From Eurosta solidaginis (lineage: Eukaryota; Arthropoda; Insecta; Diptera; Tephritidae): a stretch of DNA of 64,000 bases. The position numbers and the translations under genes are program-made. The notes beneath the pieces were generated by a model that worked only from the letters and a program-made list of their open reading frames with translations, had not been told where the DNA came from and did no database searches. The stretch is taken from positions 93,726,603 through 93,790,602 of the forward strand of contig NC_090321.1 in assembly GCF_040869045.1 (NCBI RefSeq), in the 5' to 3' direction. Below are positions 51,801 through 54,101 of this stretch, in pieces; within the stretch, counting starts at the first letter, position 1, and the number at the start of each line of letters is the position of its first letter.

Positions 51801-53814
51801 GTCATACCCACCTATGCAATACACTTGCGGCATTACGCATCATGAACTTTTATGCCAAATACTTCTTAGTAACAATCATATTACAATATTATATAACATA
51901 AATTATTGAACTAACACAGCGGTTAGCTAACATCAATGGAATGCCGAATATGAAACCCTTGTCCGTTCACAGCTAATAAATTCTGCTTATTATTTACATA
52001 CAACCAATAATGTGAATTAACCAAATACCCACATTGATCTGCTGACTTTGCAAGCATGCATACAAATCTACATGTATGCATAGCATTAACCAAATTACCC
52101 GCATTGATCTGCTGAAGATGCAAGCAGGCATACAAATCTACATGTATGCAAGCATGCATACAGATCTACATGTATGCAAGCATGCATACAAATCTACATG
52201 TATACAAAGCATGTATACAAACCTACATGTATGCATACCCAGTTACCAATGTACATATTTTTAGTTTATTAGTATTAAGATAATTATGAATGTATAGGTT
52301 AAGTAAATAACTATAAAAGGGAAAGAATTTATTTAATAAAAAGGAATTAATGTTTGACTACCAAACCCTTCACATCTTTTTATTCTAAATCAAACATTTC
52401 ACTAGGTTAAGGATGTTAGAGTAGCCACCGGTGCGAGCACCAGTGCACTTAGTTTATAAGTCCGACCCCAGAGGCATATCCCCCTTTACAAGAAAAAATC
52501 ATACTTCTTGTGGGTTTCGCATGTGTTCTGACACGAATTAAGTGTGATGGCAGGATTTAGGACCCCTCCATCTCACACCCGCTTCCTATGGAAAATCCCG
52601 TCCATAATAAGCTTACAGTTAGCGATCGACATGTTCAATCCTTTCCAGAACGACGCATCCGGAGCGGATGTGCTCTCTCTTGCAAGTTCGTCAGCCATCT
52701 CATTGCCCGGTATTTTTGATCAACTCAACGGTTGGGTTACAAATATAATTTTTTTACTCAGCGTGCCTTGCACACAGAGTATATTAACTTGGATAACGGT
52801 TGGTTGTACAGTTATAAAGGAATCGAGATAGATATAGACTTCCATATATCAAAATCATCAGTGTCGAAAAAAAATTTGATTGAGCCATGTCCGTCCGTCC
52901 GTCTGTCCGTTAAGACGATAACTTGAGTAAATATTGAGATATCTTCACCAAATTTGGTACACGAGCTTATCTGGACCCAGAATATTGAAAATGAGCGAAA
53001 TCGGATGATAGCCACGCCCATTTTTTATATACACAACATTTTTAAAAAAACAAAAAACCTGACTACTTAGTAAATAATACACCTAGACTGTTGAAATTTG
53101 ACGTGTGAATTGATATTGAGATTCTTGGCACCGCCCACTTGTGATAAAATCAATTTTACAAATATTATTATTCATAAATCAAAAATCCTTAAACCGATCG
53201 TAACAAGATTCGGCAGAGAGATTTCCTTTGATACAAGGAATGCTTTGAAGAAAAATTAAGGAAATCGGTTAAGAAACACGCCCACTTTTATATAAAAGAT
53301 TTTTAAAAGGGACGTGGACGCAAATAATTGCAGCTCATGCTGAGTATATAATGTTCGGTTACACCCGAACTTAGACACCTTTACTTGTTTCACTTAGTGT
53401 TATGGTGAAGTGAGAAAAATTATTAAGAAGTTTTTTCTTTCCTATTTAAGGATAGTTACTTCATTTGGGAGTTGGCTCAACTCGCAGTTCTAAGAACAAA
53501 TTTTCTGAGCTGACAGAAACATTTGCAACGTATAAAAAAAATTATGTTTGCGTAAAGCGCCCAAAGTGTTAATACTAATTTAGCTTACATTTTTAGTATC
53601 GATTGCTTTGCTCGATCCCTTTGAATGAGTACGGCCGTCGAGTATAAGGTGGTATCGGAATGACATTAGGTCTACCCTAAACAATTGTGTAGCCATAAGC
53701 ATTCTTATAATACTAACCTTTATTCCTTCGAATAGAATTTTGGGGTGCAGAAGCCTCATACGCGTCCTTGTCGGTTATTTCTTCTTTAATTATGGCTTTG
53801 CCGTCAAGTGCCAT
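657..53814 (-). CDS. nvy: nervy (ETO/MTG8/CBFA2T family corepressor), joined exons 1-7
   Basis: Spliced gene read right to left: 53814..53718, 2954..2314, 2249..1827, 1762..1406, 1329..1096, 1039..932, 866..657. The exon lengths (97, 641, 423, 357, 234, 108, 210) sum to 690 codons including the stop, and every phase matches. Domains in order: TAFH/NHR1 (about residues 163-243), NHR2 oligomerisation helix (about 435-465), NHR3 (about 482-545) and a MYND finger (586-622). From family knowledge, ETO/MTG proteins are nuclear corepressor scaffolds that recruit histone deacetylase complexes. Drosophila Nervy is also described as an A-kinase anchor that links PKA to Plexin A in axon guidance. Exons 2-7 are near certain. 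Exon 1 is inferred from phase and splice sites. Its ATG directly follows an acceptor, so an upstream exon must exist and the true start could lie further 5'. If exon 1 belongs here, intron 1 is 50,763 bases and full of transposons. Confidence 0.85.
932..1039 (-). CDS. nvy: nervy exon 6: MYND zinc finger (NHR4)
   Basis: This is 36 codons, phase 0 to 0, with acceptor CTTAAG and donor CAG|GTGGAT. The exon begins [20 protein letters not shown]. The eight zinc ligands follow the canonical spacing C-x2-C-x7-C-x2-C-x5-C-x3-C-x7-H-x3-C, which is C586, C589, C597, C600, C606, C610 and H618 here, plus C622 supplied by exon 7. In the family this finger binds SMRT/NCoR-type corepressors. Confidence 0.97.
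1096..1329 (-). CDS. nvy: nervy exon 5: NHR3 helix
   Basis: This is 78 codons, phase 0 to 0, with acceptor ATTAG and donor AAT|GTAAGT. It starts [20 protein letters not shown], a close fit to the VKRQAMTELQKAVSEAERKA-type NHR3 coiled coil of MTG proteins. It ends in an Ala/Val/Thr-rich stretch leading to the MYND finger. Confidence 0.95.
1406..1762 (-). CDS. nvy: nervy exon 4: NHR2 oligomerisation helix and start of NHR3
   Basis: This is 119 codons, phase 0 to 0, with acceptor CTTTAG and donor CAG|GTAATA. The [20 protein letters not shown] segment followed by [11 protein letters not shown] matches the NHR2 (hydrophobic heptad) helix of MTG8, which forms tetramers in the human protein. After a short linker, the helix with [20 protein letters not shown] opens NHR3 and continues in the next exon. 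Confidence 0.95.
1827..2249 (-). CDS. nvy: nervy exon 3: linker between NHR1 and NHR2
   Basis: This is 141 codons, phase 0 to 0, with acceptor CCTAG and donor AAA|GTAAGA. It begins [20 protein letters not shown] and includes an Ala/Val-rich helix-like stretch and a basic [12 protein letters not shown] segment. No catalytic motif is visible. The segment corresponds to the variable linker of insect Nervy proteins. Confidence 0.93.
2314..2954 (-). CDS. nvy: nervy exon 2: low-complexity N-terminal region plus TAFH (NHR1) domain
   Basis: The acceptor is TTTCCAG and the donor is CAG|GTAAAT. The exon encodes model residues 33-246. The first part is rich in Ser, Asn, Thr and Pro and carries an alanine run (GCTGCTGCAGC-type codons near 2,580-2,620). 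The last 80 residues are a clear TAFH domain, with [28 protein letters not shown] and [14 protein letters not shown] followed by the LLQRE helix. These match the NHR1 pattern of MTG8. In the family, NHR1 contacts activators such as E proteins. Reading through the donor gives only a short unrelated tail and a stop. Confidence 0.95.
2955..4455. other. Nervy-proximal intron, no transposon recognised
   Basis: About 1.5 kb next to exon 2 that does not look like any repeat elsewhere in the window and has a more balanced base composition. It holds a minus-strand frame at 3,352-3,552 rich in Gln and Ser. That frame might be an alternative 5' exon or 5' UTR, but no convincing splice donor was confirmed. 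From about 4,208 onward, motifs of the form AAAACCGGCCAT begin to recur. Confidence 0.4.
5051..7091 (+). repeat. Dispersed repeat family A, longest copy
   Basis: It starts TTTATACTCAGCTGAGCAG, carries a CGTCCGTCCGTCCG run, repeated CGATATC..AAA blocks and ..CCACGCCCACTTTT.. motifs, and ends with a hairpin-like GTTCGG..CCGAAC followed by CTTACTTGTT. Related copies are at 14.17-15.43 (minus), 35.3-35.8 and 52.75-53.39 kb; a short end piece is at 13.24-13.30. There is no coding capacity. The class is unassigned. It is interrupted by the SINE at 5,228-5,580. Confidence 0.7.
5228..5580 (-). mobile_element. tRNA-derived SINE, full length, with 13-bp target duplication
   Basis: Read on the minus strand it begins GGCGGCCACCGTGGTGTGAT. 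A-box-like TGGTGTGATGG is followed by a tRNA-like stem, a decayed B box, then CAAAGCAACATCAAAATTTT and a ~250-base body ending in GCGCCTTACATTTATTTAT. It is flanked by identical GTAAACACGATAA at 5,215-5,227 and 5,581-5,593, which proves retroposition into repeat A. Confidence 0.92.
7562..9049. other. AT-rich intron with CCGGCCAT-type motifs, otherwise unrecognised
   Basis: No gene is credible. Near 8,070-8,100 the phrase AAACCGACCATATCC recurs, matching motifs at 4,208-4,405 on the far side of the 4.46-7.56 kb insertion. This suggests that both flanks once belonged to one older repeat. Confidence 0.35.
9050..9530 (+). pseudogene. Jockey-clade reverse transcriptase C-terminal remnant and 3' end
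   Basis: A frame at 9,089-9,358 ends with [20 protein letters not shown] and [15 protein letters not shown], which matches the conserved C-terminal segment of Jockey-clade ORF2 proteins (TLAQLRSGYSxxLNSYxSRI-like, followed by a Cys/His knuckle). After a stop, the next codons still read like the [19 protein letters not shown] zinc-knuckle tail, so it is broken by indels. The 3' end GGGGCGAAGCACTGCT plus a CAACAAC tail is typical of such elements. Confidence 0.75.
9531..12689. other. Long AT-rich intron stretch, no gene recognised
   Basis: Contains ACATACATA-type simple sequence (about 10,620-10,760 and 10,900-10,960) and no recognisable coding domain on either strand. Around 11,990-12,120 there is a CAACAGCAACAACA-rich patch. 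Near 12,524 and 12,632 an ACACTTTTCGGAGT..CTAATTTTGG unit occurs twice, about 108 bases apart. Confidence 0.4.
12700..12800 (+). mobile_element. tRNA-head SINE fragment, divergent subfamily
   Basis: CAGTGGTGTGGTGGAAGCGT is a Pol III A-box region, and GGGTTCAAATTCC 60 bases on is a B box. After the head, GAAGCAACTACAATAAT gives way to T-rich DNA, with none of the usual SINE body. It sits inside the ACACTTTTCGGAGT repeat. The head differs from that of the other copies, so it may come from another tRNA lineage. It is not a plausible functional tRNA because the stems do not close cleanly. Confidence 0.6.
13021..13171 (-). mobile_element. SINE, 5' half only
   Basis: Minus-strand copy with tRNA head (GGCGGCCACCGTGGTGTGAT, B box GGGTTCAAACCCC) and the AAGTTTTTCAATTAGAAG segment, ending at the CGAGGGG..CAGTG block. 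The 3' half of the body is missing and no clear target duplication was found. Confidence 0.85.
13301..14169. other. Intron sequence, nothing assigned
   Basis: Just left of this interval, 13,244-13,300 carries the end motif of repeat A (AACAAGTATGGAAGTCTAAG then TTCGGGTGAAACC). No domain or repeat was identified in the rest. Small frames at 13,785-14,100 look like chance. Confidence 0.3.
14170..15434 (-). repeat. Dispersed repeat family A, minus copy
   Basis: The reverse complement matches the copy at 52,754-53,389: a start with GGTATAAAGGAATCGAGATA nearby, GTCCGTCCGTCTG, ACTTGAGTAAATATTGAGAT and CACGCCCA blocks. It contains three tandem-like blocks of about 240 bases (ATATAAAAG.GGGCGTGGTC repeated at about 14,245, 14,545 and 14,850). 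Confidence 0.65.
16287..17148. mobile_element. Near-palindromic foldback/MITE element
   Basis: Two inverted arms of about 285 bases, roughly 95% alike, start ATGGGGTATTCCATCCCATT at 16,292 (plus) and at 17,143 (minus). A partial third copy of the inner AACTTTTTCAAAAATTGACC block sits between them (16,618-16,740). Flanks are TATATA on both sides, as expected for a TA-targeting element. Mirror open frames in the two arms give nearly the same peptide and are artefacts of the repeat. Confidence 0.8.
17250..17760 (+). repeat. ~129-bp tandem minisatellite inside the Helitron
   Basis: GACTAGGGTCTCGAGATATA recurs at 17,400, 17,529 and 17,659, with a more diverged unit before it (TCTTGAGATTAAAACGTG near 17,285). 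Each unit also carries an ATATGG..TATCAAAT..GAAGCTGTT block. One unit of the same satellite recurs at 26,728-26,830. Confidence 0.8.
18447..18687 (+). mobile_element. SINE copy with 9-bp target duplication
   Basis: The head GGCGGCCGCCGTGGTGTGAT is followed by a diverged B box and the usual body, with an internal deletion (the CAGTG..CTCTCAGTGAAAAC block is missing). It is flanked by TGTATCAGT at 18,438-18,446 and 18,688-18,696. Confidence 0.88.
18697..19490. other. Intron sequence, nothing assigned
   Basis: A segment near 18,800-18,870 (GCTACAGTGTAGTGAG..CACTTACTCTTACAC) resembles motifs at 41,240 and 40,280. Otherwise no gene or repeat was recognised. Confidence 0.3.
19491..19785 (+). mobile_element. 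SINE copy with intact Pol III boxes
   Basis: The A-box region TGGTGTGATGG and a perfect B box GGTTCAAACCC make this the best-preserved promoter of the family. The body lacks about 90 bases (it goes from TTTCAATTAGAAG straight to CTGTCTGCCTTGCAGATG). It ends in a long T/A tract. A short TAATTG may be its target duplication. It lies at the 3' end of the hAT remnant. Confidence 0.9.
19786..20150 (-). pseudogene. hAT-superfamily transposase remnant
   Basis: The minus strand reads ...[20 protein letters not shown].. and, after a frameshift, [20 protein letters not shown].. then [20 protein letters not shown]. The pattern (FR..FL.II..L..EI..R...Y......F.FL...L, then a YSRDL..EF.NE..QF block) is that of hAT/Tip100-like (ZMYM-type) transposases upstream of the C-terminal dimerisation domain. 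It is short and frameshifted, with no catalytic DDE visible. Confidence 0.55.
20157..20612 (+). mobile_element. Solo-LTR-like sequence
   Basis: It starts TGTATAACC and ends GTTACA. Within it, TATAAAAG (about 20,399) is followed 100 bases later by AATAAA (20,502-20,507), the promoter plus R-region layout of an LTR. No coding sequence or partner LTR is seen. No target duplication was found at these limits, so the edges may be off by some bases. Confidence 0.5.
20690..20910 (-). pseudogene. Tc1/mariner-type transposase 3' remnant
   Basis: The minus strand ends in codons reading ..NSFDKL, a stop, then [15 protein letters not shown] and a stop. This resembles the conserved C-terminal tail (F.KW..R..KCI...G.YFE) of mariner transposases. 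The 3' part AATTTCGGTTATTTTTGGAA would be the terminal region. The DDE core is missing. Confidence 0.55.
20911..22530. other. Intron sequence with one TTACGCTTACAC-type patch
   Basis: No coding domain was recognised. From 21,945 to 22,090 there is a CTTACGCCTACACTTTACAC patch ending GATGTTTACACATTAAAA, which is repeated in other copies at 40,205-40,360 and 41,380-41,560. Confidence 0.4.
23700..24335 (-). pseudogene. Decayed ORF(s), family unknown
   Basis: An ATG at about 24,330 opens [20 protein letters not shown], then an A-run shifts the frame. Later, in one frame with a single TAG, come a segment with [20 protein letters not shown] and one with [20 protein letters not shown] ending at a TAG near 23,872. 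A last short stretch ends at about 23,738. The breaks fall at homopolymers. The composition is protein-like in a region where random frames close quickly. Not recognised. Confidence 0.35.
24390..24662 (-). CDS. Small single-pass membrane protein ORF, family unknown
   Basis: A 90-codon frame from an ATG. The N terminus [20 protein letters not shown] is amphipathic. A strongly hydrophobic segment of about 22 residues ([20 protein letters not shown], about 53-72) is followed by a basic tail ([12 protein letters not shown]), giving a predicted inside-positive topology. It is intact. It is the third coding-like unit of the 23.4-26.7 kb element. The function is unknown. A viral-type membrane or matrix accessory is one idea, unsupported by recognised homology. 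Confidence 0.45.
   Translation of the reverse strand: MSWWTKIAQSIMVAITGYEVGKESSEIRDNKIIKYEPSTRVNTESTTNIPDVWLAIIGCVFMLLIITIAMVLKNYIKHKFRQVKPATTRI
24737..25070 (-). pseudogene. Small ORF with one in-frame TGA, family unknown
   Basis: Minus-strand reading from an ATG near 25,066 meets a single TGA after 14 residues, then stays open for about 96 residues to the TAG at 24,737-24,739. The open part contains [20 protein letters not shown] and [20 protein letters not shown], amphipathic-helix-like and unlike AT-rich noise. The opposite strand also has a 133-codon frame, but its hydrophobic composition looks like the shadow of this one. No homologue is recalled. Confidence 0.4.
25212..25466 (-). CDS. 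Small basic protein ORF, family unknown
   Basis: An 84-codon frame starting at an ATG; the peptide opens [20 protein letters not shown]. The first half is an acidic/basic amphipathic helix-like segment. The C-terminal 20 residues are very basic ([12 protein letters not shown]), as in a nucleic-acid-binding or nuclear-localising tail. It is the first ORF downstream of the LTR. I do not recognise the family. The AT-rich DNA makes a chance origin less likely than usual because stop codons should be frequent, yet it is short. Confidence 0.4.
   Translation of the reverse strand: MQEIKTEEDFHKIFKKCEDTIREFIKIVEVKINKTTRQGPTPITIEEYRRRNNLYKKEEIPIVPSPIIIRKRKRGGKQFKKRRK
25810..25929. repeat. 60-bp tandem duplication in the LTR-element leader
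   Basis: Two nearly identical 60-base units begin CACTTCACGCCTAATGCTTT (25,810 and 25,870), with partial units before and after (ACTTCACGCCC at 25,931). They lie in the presumed untranslated leader of the minus-strand element. Confidence 0.85.
26189..26726 (-). repeat. Long terminal repeat (538 bp), 5' LTR or solo
   Basis: Minus-strand LTR beginning TGTAGCATTATAC. It is about 540 bases long with a TATAAAAGACAAGAATTTAT promoter/leader motif. TGG follows the inner edge at once (26,188-26,186), as in a primer-binding site, but the tRNA is not identified. The first 29 bases are tandemly doubled (26,698-26,726 and 26,669-26,697). It matches the LTR at 51,788-52,396 in inverse orientation. Confidence 0.75.
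27655..28006 (-). mobile_element. SINE, near full length, in repeat B
   Basis: Minus copy with the whole body (GCGCGATAACCTCCGAAGAG .. GGTGGCCGCC). It interrupts a GAAGCTTCTAGCTGTTAAAA phrase that is seen uninterrupted at about 27,505, so the insertion point is clear even though the duplication is only about 4 bases. The B box reads GGGTTCAACTCCC. Confidence 0.9.
28080..28680. repeat. AAATCCCC minisatellite with inverted arms
   Basis: The left arm (about 28,095-28,212) is AAAATCCCCAAA-type repeats. The right arm (28,570-28,675) is TTGGGGATTTTG-type repeats, the exact reverse complement, so the block can fold back. The centre carries GATAAACATCATGCCCGTGT and a GCGGCCGAAGGCCGC hairpin. Repeat spacing is 11-19 bases. 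Confidence 0.75.
29108..31059. other. Intron/element interior, no gene recognised
   Basis: Mixed AT-rich DNA (29,108-30,120), then a more balanced stretch (30,120-30,900) whose short frames have no known domain. It closes with GCC-rich blocks (30,975-31,045) that form the right TIR-like end. I cannot say whether 30.1-30.9 kb is a decayed gene. Confidence 0.3.
31060..33650. other. Intron sequence with one short minisatellite
   Basis: 31,765-31,950 repeats the AAATCCCC minisatellite and the adjoining GATAAACATCATGCCCGTGT segment of 28.1-28.3 kb, but without the inverted right arm. 31,090-31,760 and 31,950-33,650 hold no recognised gene or repeat. Confidence 0.4.
33650..35205 (-). pseudogene. 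R1-clade non-LTR reverse transcriptase remnant
   Basis: The minus strand, in pieces, reads: N-terminal RT region (about 35,202-34,942, ending [15 protein letters not shown]), a middle gap, the C-terminal RT/thumb (34,496-34,068) with [40 protein letters not shown] and LYGAEIW, then [20 protein letters not shown] and a [16 protein letters not shown] zinc-knuckle piece near 33,690-33,750. These are typical of R1-like ORF2 proteins. Frameshifts and stops abound and the YADD core is damaged. This family is usually site-specific in rDNA, so a dispersed R1-like relative is implied. Confidence 0.85.
35300..35799 (+). repeat. Dispersed repeat family A, 3' part, three tandem blocks
   Basis: TGGCGATATCTCGAAAAGGC-type units recur at about 35,321, 35,451 and 35,580 (period ~130), each with CACTCCCTTTTAAAATACTC and a CATTTGATACCCATATCGTA segment. 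It ends GTTCGGTTACACCGAAC then CTTACTTGTT, like the end of the 5.05-7.09 kb copy. Confidence 0.75.
35937..36895. repeat. Region bounded by ATGAAAAACTG..GGGCTTTAA repeats
   Basis: A ~60-base motif (AAGATTGAGTTGAACGCATT, then TATATGAAAAACTG.TTATGTG, ending GGGCTTTAA) occurs at about 35,943-36,001 and twice in tandem at 36,784-36,892, all in direct orientation. It may mark a duplicated flank or the ends of a small element. The interior has no recognised gene. Confidence 0.5.
36896..38225. other. Intron sequence, apart from the SINE scrap at 37.5 kb nothing assigned
   Basis: AT-rich, no domain or long frame on either strand, and no repeat shared with the rest of the window was noticed outside 37,518-37,640. 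Confidence 0.3.
37518..37640 (+). mobile_element. Decayed SINE fragment
   Basis: GCCGCTGTGGTGTGGTGGTA (A-box part) jumps, with the B box deleted, to AAGTTTTTTCAATTAGAAAA and a CTAAGCGAGGTCG piece of the SINE body. The rest is lost. Confidence 0.65.
38226..38330 (-). pseudogene. Short LOA-like ORF2 scrap
   Basis: CCATTCCCCGTTCTCTCCAT and CTCGCTGGAGCACTC match, in the same orientation, the 56,546-56,640 segment of the LOA-like element (start of the RT region, encoding ..ENGEWSRNSEES-like residues). Only about 100 bases are left. Confidence 0.6.
39067..40190 (-). pseudogene. RTE/CR1-like non-LTR reverse transcriptase remnant
   Basis: A 146-codon minus frame (39,507-39,067) has [36 protein letters not shown] and [17 protein letters not shown], the thumb/C-terminal signature of 'endonuclease-reverse transcriptase' proteins. 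Upstream, in other frames, are [12 protein letters not shown] (RT motif, about 39,970) and [10 protein letters not shown], where the YADD box has lost its second Asp (about 39,770). Frameshifts break it. Clade assignment between RTE and CR1/Jockey is uncertain. Confidence 0.75.
40191..42262. repeat. Copies of a CTTACGCTTACAC-rich dispersed repeat in AT-rich intron
   Basis: Stretches at 40,205-40,360 and 41,380-41,560 are full of TTACGCTTACAC/CACTTACC variants and end with GATGTTTACACAT or similar. A reverse-oriented piece (AAGTAAGCGTAAGGTAAGT) is at 40,465. ACACTGTAGCATAA at 41,250 mirrors 18,805. A (TATG)n run occupies about 41,633-41,662. No gene is seen. Confidence 0.45.
42263..42600 (-). 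repeat. Dispersed repeat family B, minus copy
   Basis: It starts (plus strand) TATACCTTTCATGAAAATGA, matching in reverse the 29,070-29,107 end. CCCATACAACCGATTGTTCA matches segments near 28,800 and elsewhere in family B. Confidence 0.55.
43541..44522 (-). mobile_element. TIR element with internal ~117-bp repeats (short copy)
   Basis: The outer ends are GTTAAACGGTTTTATT (43,542) and AATAAAACTGTTTAA (44,505-44,520). A second, inner pair of 45-base inverted repeats spans 43,541-43,586 and 43,811-43,857, with another nested pair inside (GGGCGTTGATCAAACAATTT near 43,587, its complement near 43,735). About two internal satellite units (44,085-44,375) contain GATCCTTGCGCCACCTAGC. It is the reverse complement of the 62,064-64,000 copy. 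There is no transposase. Confidence 0.7.
44523..45190. other. Intron sequence, nothing assigned
   Basis: A short region between two mobile elements. It contains GTTATCACACAACGACTAGT-like and AACTCGCCGG patches but no gene or identified repeat. Confidence 0.25.
45200..49360 (+). mobile_element. LOA-like non-LTR retrotransposon 1, ORF1 deleted
   Basis: A GC-richer ~4.1-kb block with a ~500-base 5' leader (45,200-45,700), an A/T run (45,708-45,719) where ORF1 should be, and a broken ORF2. It ends in CCTAACCTATCCTAACGAG, the tandem tail usual for LOA/R1 relatives. The RNase H domain after RT supports the I/LOA group rather than Jockey. A precise clade needs a phylogeny. No target duplication was recognised. 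Confidence 0.8.
45731..49255 (+). pseudogene. LOA-like ORF2: endonuclease, reverse transcriptase, RNase H
   Basis: Domains in order: AP-type endonuclease ([13 protein letters not shown] at 45,731, [15 protein letters not shown] at about 46,050, [10 protein letters not shown] at about 46,280); reverse transcriptase ([16 protein letters not shown] at 46,960, [11 protein letters not shown] at 47,270, [11 protein letters not shown] at 47,535, YADDLAIL at 47,625); and RNase H (FTDGSK at 48,407, FQAEIAAI at 48,518, YSDSQAAI at 48,600, [12 protein letters not shown] at 48,729). All four RNase H acidic residues and the RT aspartates are present. At least four frameshifts (about 45,730-45,814, 47,330, 47,565 and the 48,400-48,460 stretch with a G-run) inactivate it. 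Confidence 0.88.
49786..50141 (+). mobile_element. SINE, full length, 9-bp target duplication
   Basis: Complete body from CGACCGCCGTGGTGTGATGG to CGCCTTACATTTTTTTTA. It is flanked by TAAATAACA at 49,777-49,785 and 50,142-50,150. The B box has decayed (CCGGATTCACGCC). Confidence 0.92.
50190..51420 (+). pseudogene. LOA-like ORF2 fragment (third copy)
   Basis: Broken frames read [57 protein letters not shown] and [13 protein letters not shown] (RT thumb), then a damaged RNase H with [12 protein letters not shown] (51,010) and [11 protein letters not shown] (51,160). It is closest to the 54.0-59.6 kb element, not to the 45.2 kb one. It has many stops and lacks the endonuclease and the RT palm. 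Confidence 0.82.
51421..51787. other. Short stretch, nothing assigned
   Basis: Lies between the LOA fragment and the solo LTR. It has GGGCGCGGCATGGTGTCAA and a CTCAACCGATATCAAAGATC phrase of the kind seen in dispersed repeats, but no match was pinned down. Confidence 0.25.
51788..52396 (+). mobile_element. Solo LTR (second copy of the 26.2-kb LTR family)
   Basis: It begins TGTAGCATTATGCGTCATAC and ends AAATCAAACA. It shares with 26,189-26,726 the central CAGCTAATAAATT..TACATAC and 3' ATAAAAG..AGAATTTATTTAATAAA motifs. An internal array (about 52,045-52,235) repeats AGCATGCATACAAATCTACA then TGTATGC about every 28 bases. It is followed at once by an RNase H remnant, so it has no internal region. 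Confidence 0.75.
52045..52235 (+). repeat. ~28-bp palindromic tandem array in the solo LTR
   Basis: Units such as GCATACAAATCTACATGTAT recur five to six times. Each contains the dyads GCATGC and ACATGT. The 26.2-kb LTR has only two or three degenerate units at the matching place, so the array has expanded here. Confidence 0.8.
52397..52745 (-). pseudogene. RNase H C-terminal remnant of a further I/LOA-type element
   Basis: The minus strand reads [20 protein letters not shown] near 52,715, matching the last catalytic region (GH..IPGNE.AD.LAR) of retroelement RNase H, then decays. The solo LTR abuts its left side. Confidence 0.65.
52754..53389 (+). repeat. Dispersed repeat family A, short copy
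   Basis: It starts TTTACTCAGCGTGCCTTGCA, has GTCCGTCCGTCCGTCTGTCC, ACTTGAGTAAATATTGAGAT and CACGCCCACTTTTATATAAA, and ends GTTCGGTTACACCCGAAC then TTTACTTGTT. Confidence 0.8.
53390..53717. other. Intron next to the candidate exon 1, no repeat recognised
   Basis: Sequence just 3' (in gene sense) of the donor at 53,717. No transposon signature was noticed. It may be original intron. Confidence 0.3.
53718..53814 (-). CDS. nvy: nervy candidate exon 1 (first visible coding exon)
   Basis: This 97-base exon encodes 32 residues plus one base, beginning [15 protein letters not shown]. The reverse strand shows a pyrimidine tract ending in CAG just before the ATG, and a donor GTTAGTATT after AATAAAG. 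It ends in phase 1, and nervy exon 2 starts by needing two bases (G+TG gives Val), so the join is in frame. The surrounding 53.4-54.0 kb shows no recognised transposon. The lysine/glutamate motif IKEE fits a SUMO consensus, which is suggestive only. A different minus-strand gene nested here cannot be excluded without transcript data. Confidence 0.6.
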
Positions 53815-54101
53815 CTGAAAGGAAAATGAAATTTATTGAGAAGTTTATATATTATTCTACATTTTTTAACTGCAGCATAATTTTGTTAGGGAAATAAAAG
53901 TACTTGCCACTTTATAACATAATGCTTTGTAAGTCACATACATAGTTACTTAAGTATTTTGGACCTAAGACTAAGACCTATGAACTGTACAAATGCAAGG
54001 TAGATAGGTTGAACTGGCCCGTCCATGAGGACCTCACGTAGACTGATTGAGTCCGTAGTGTTACCAGAAGTTTGTTTTAAGGACCAAACTGAAAAACCCT
54101 A

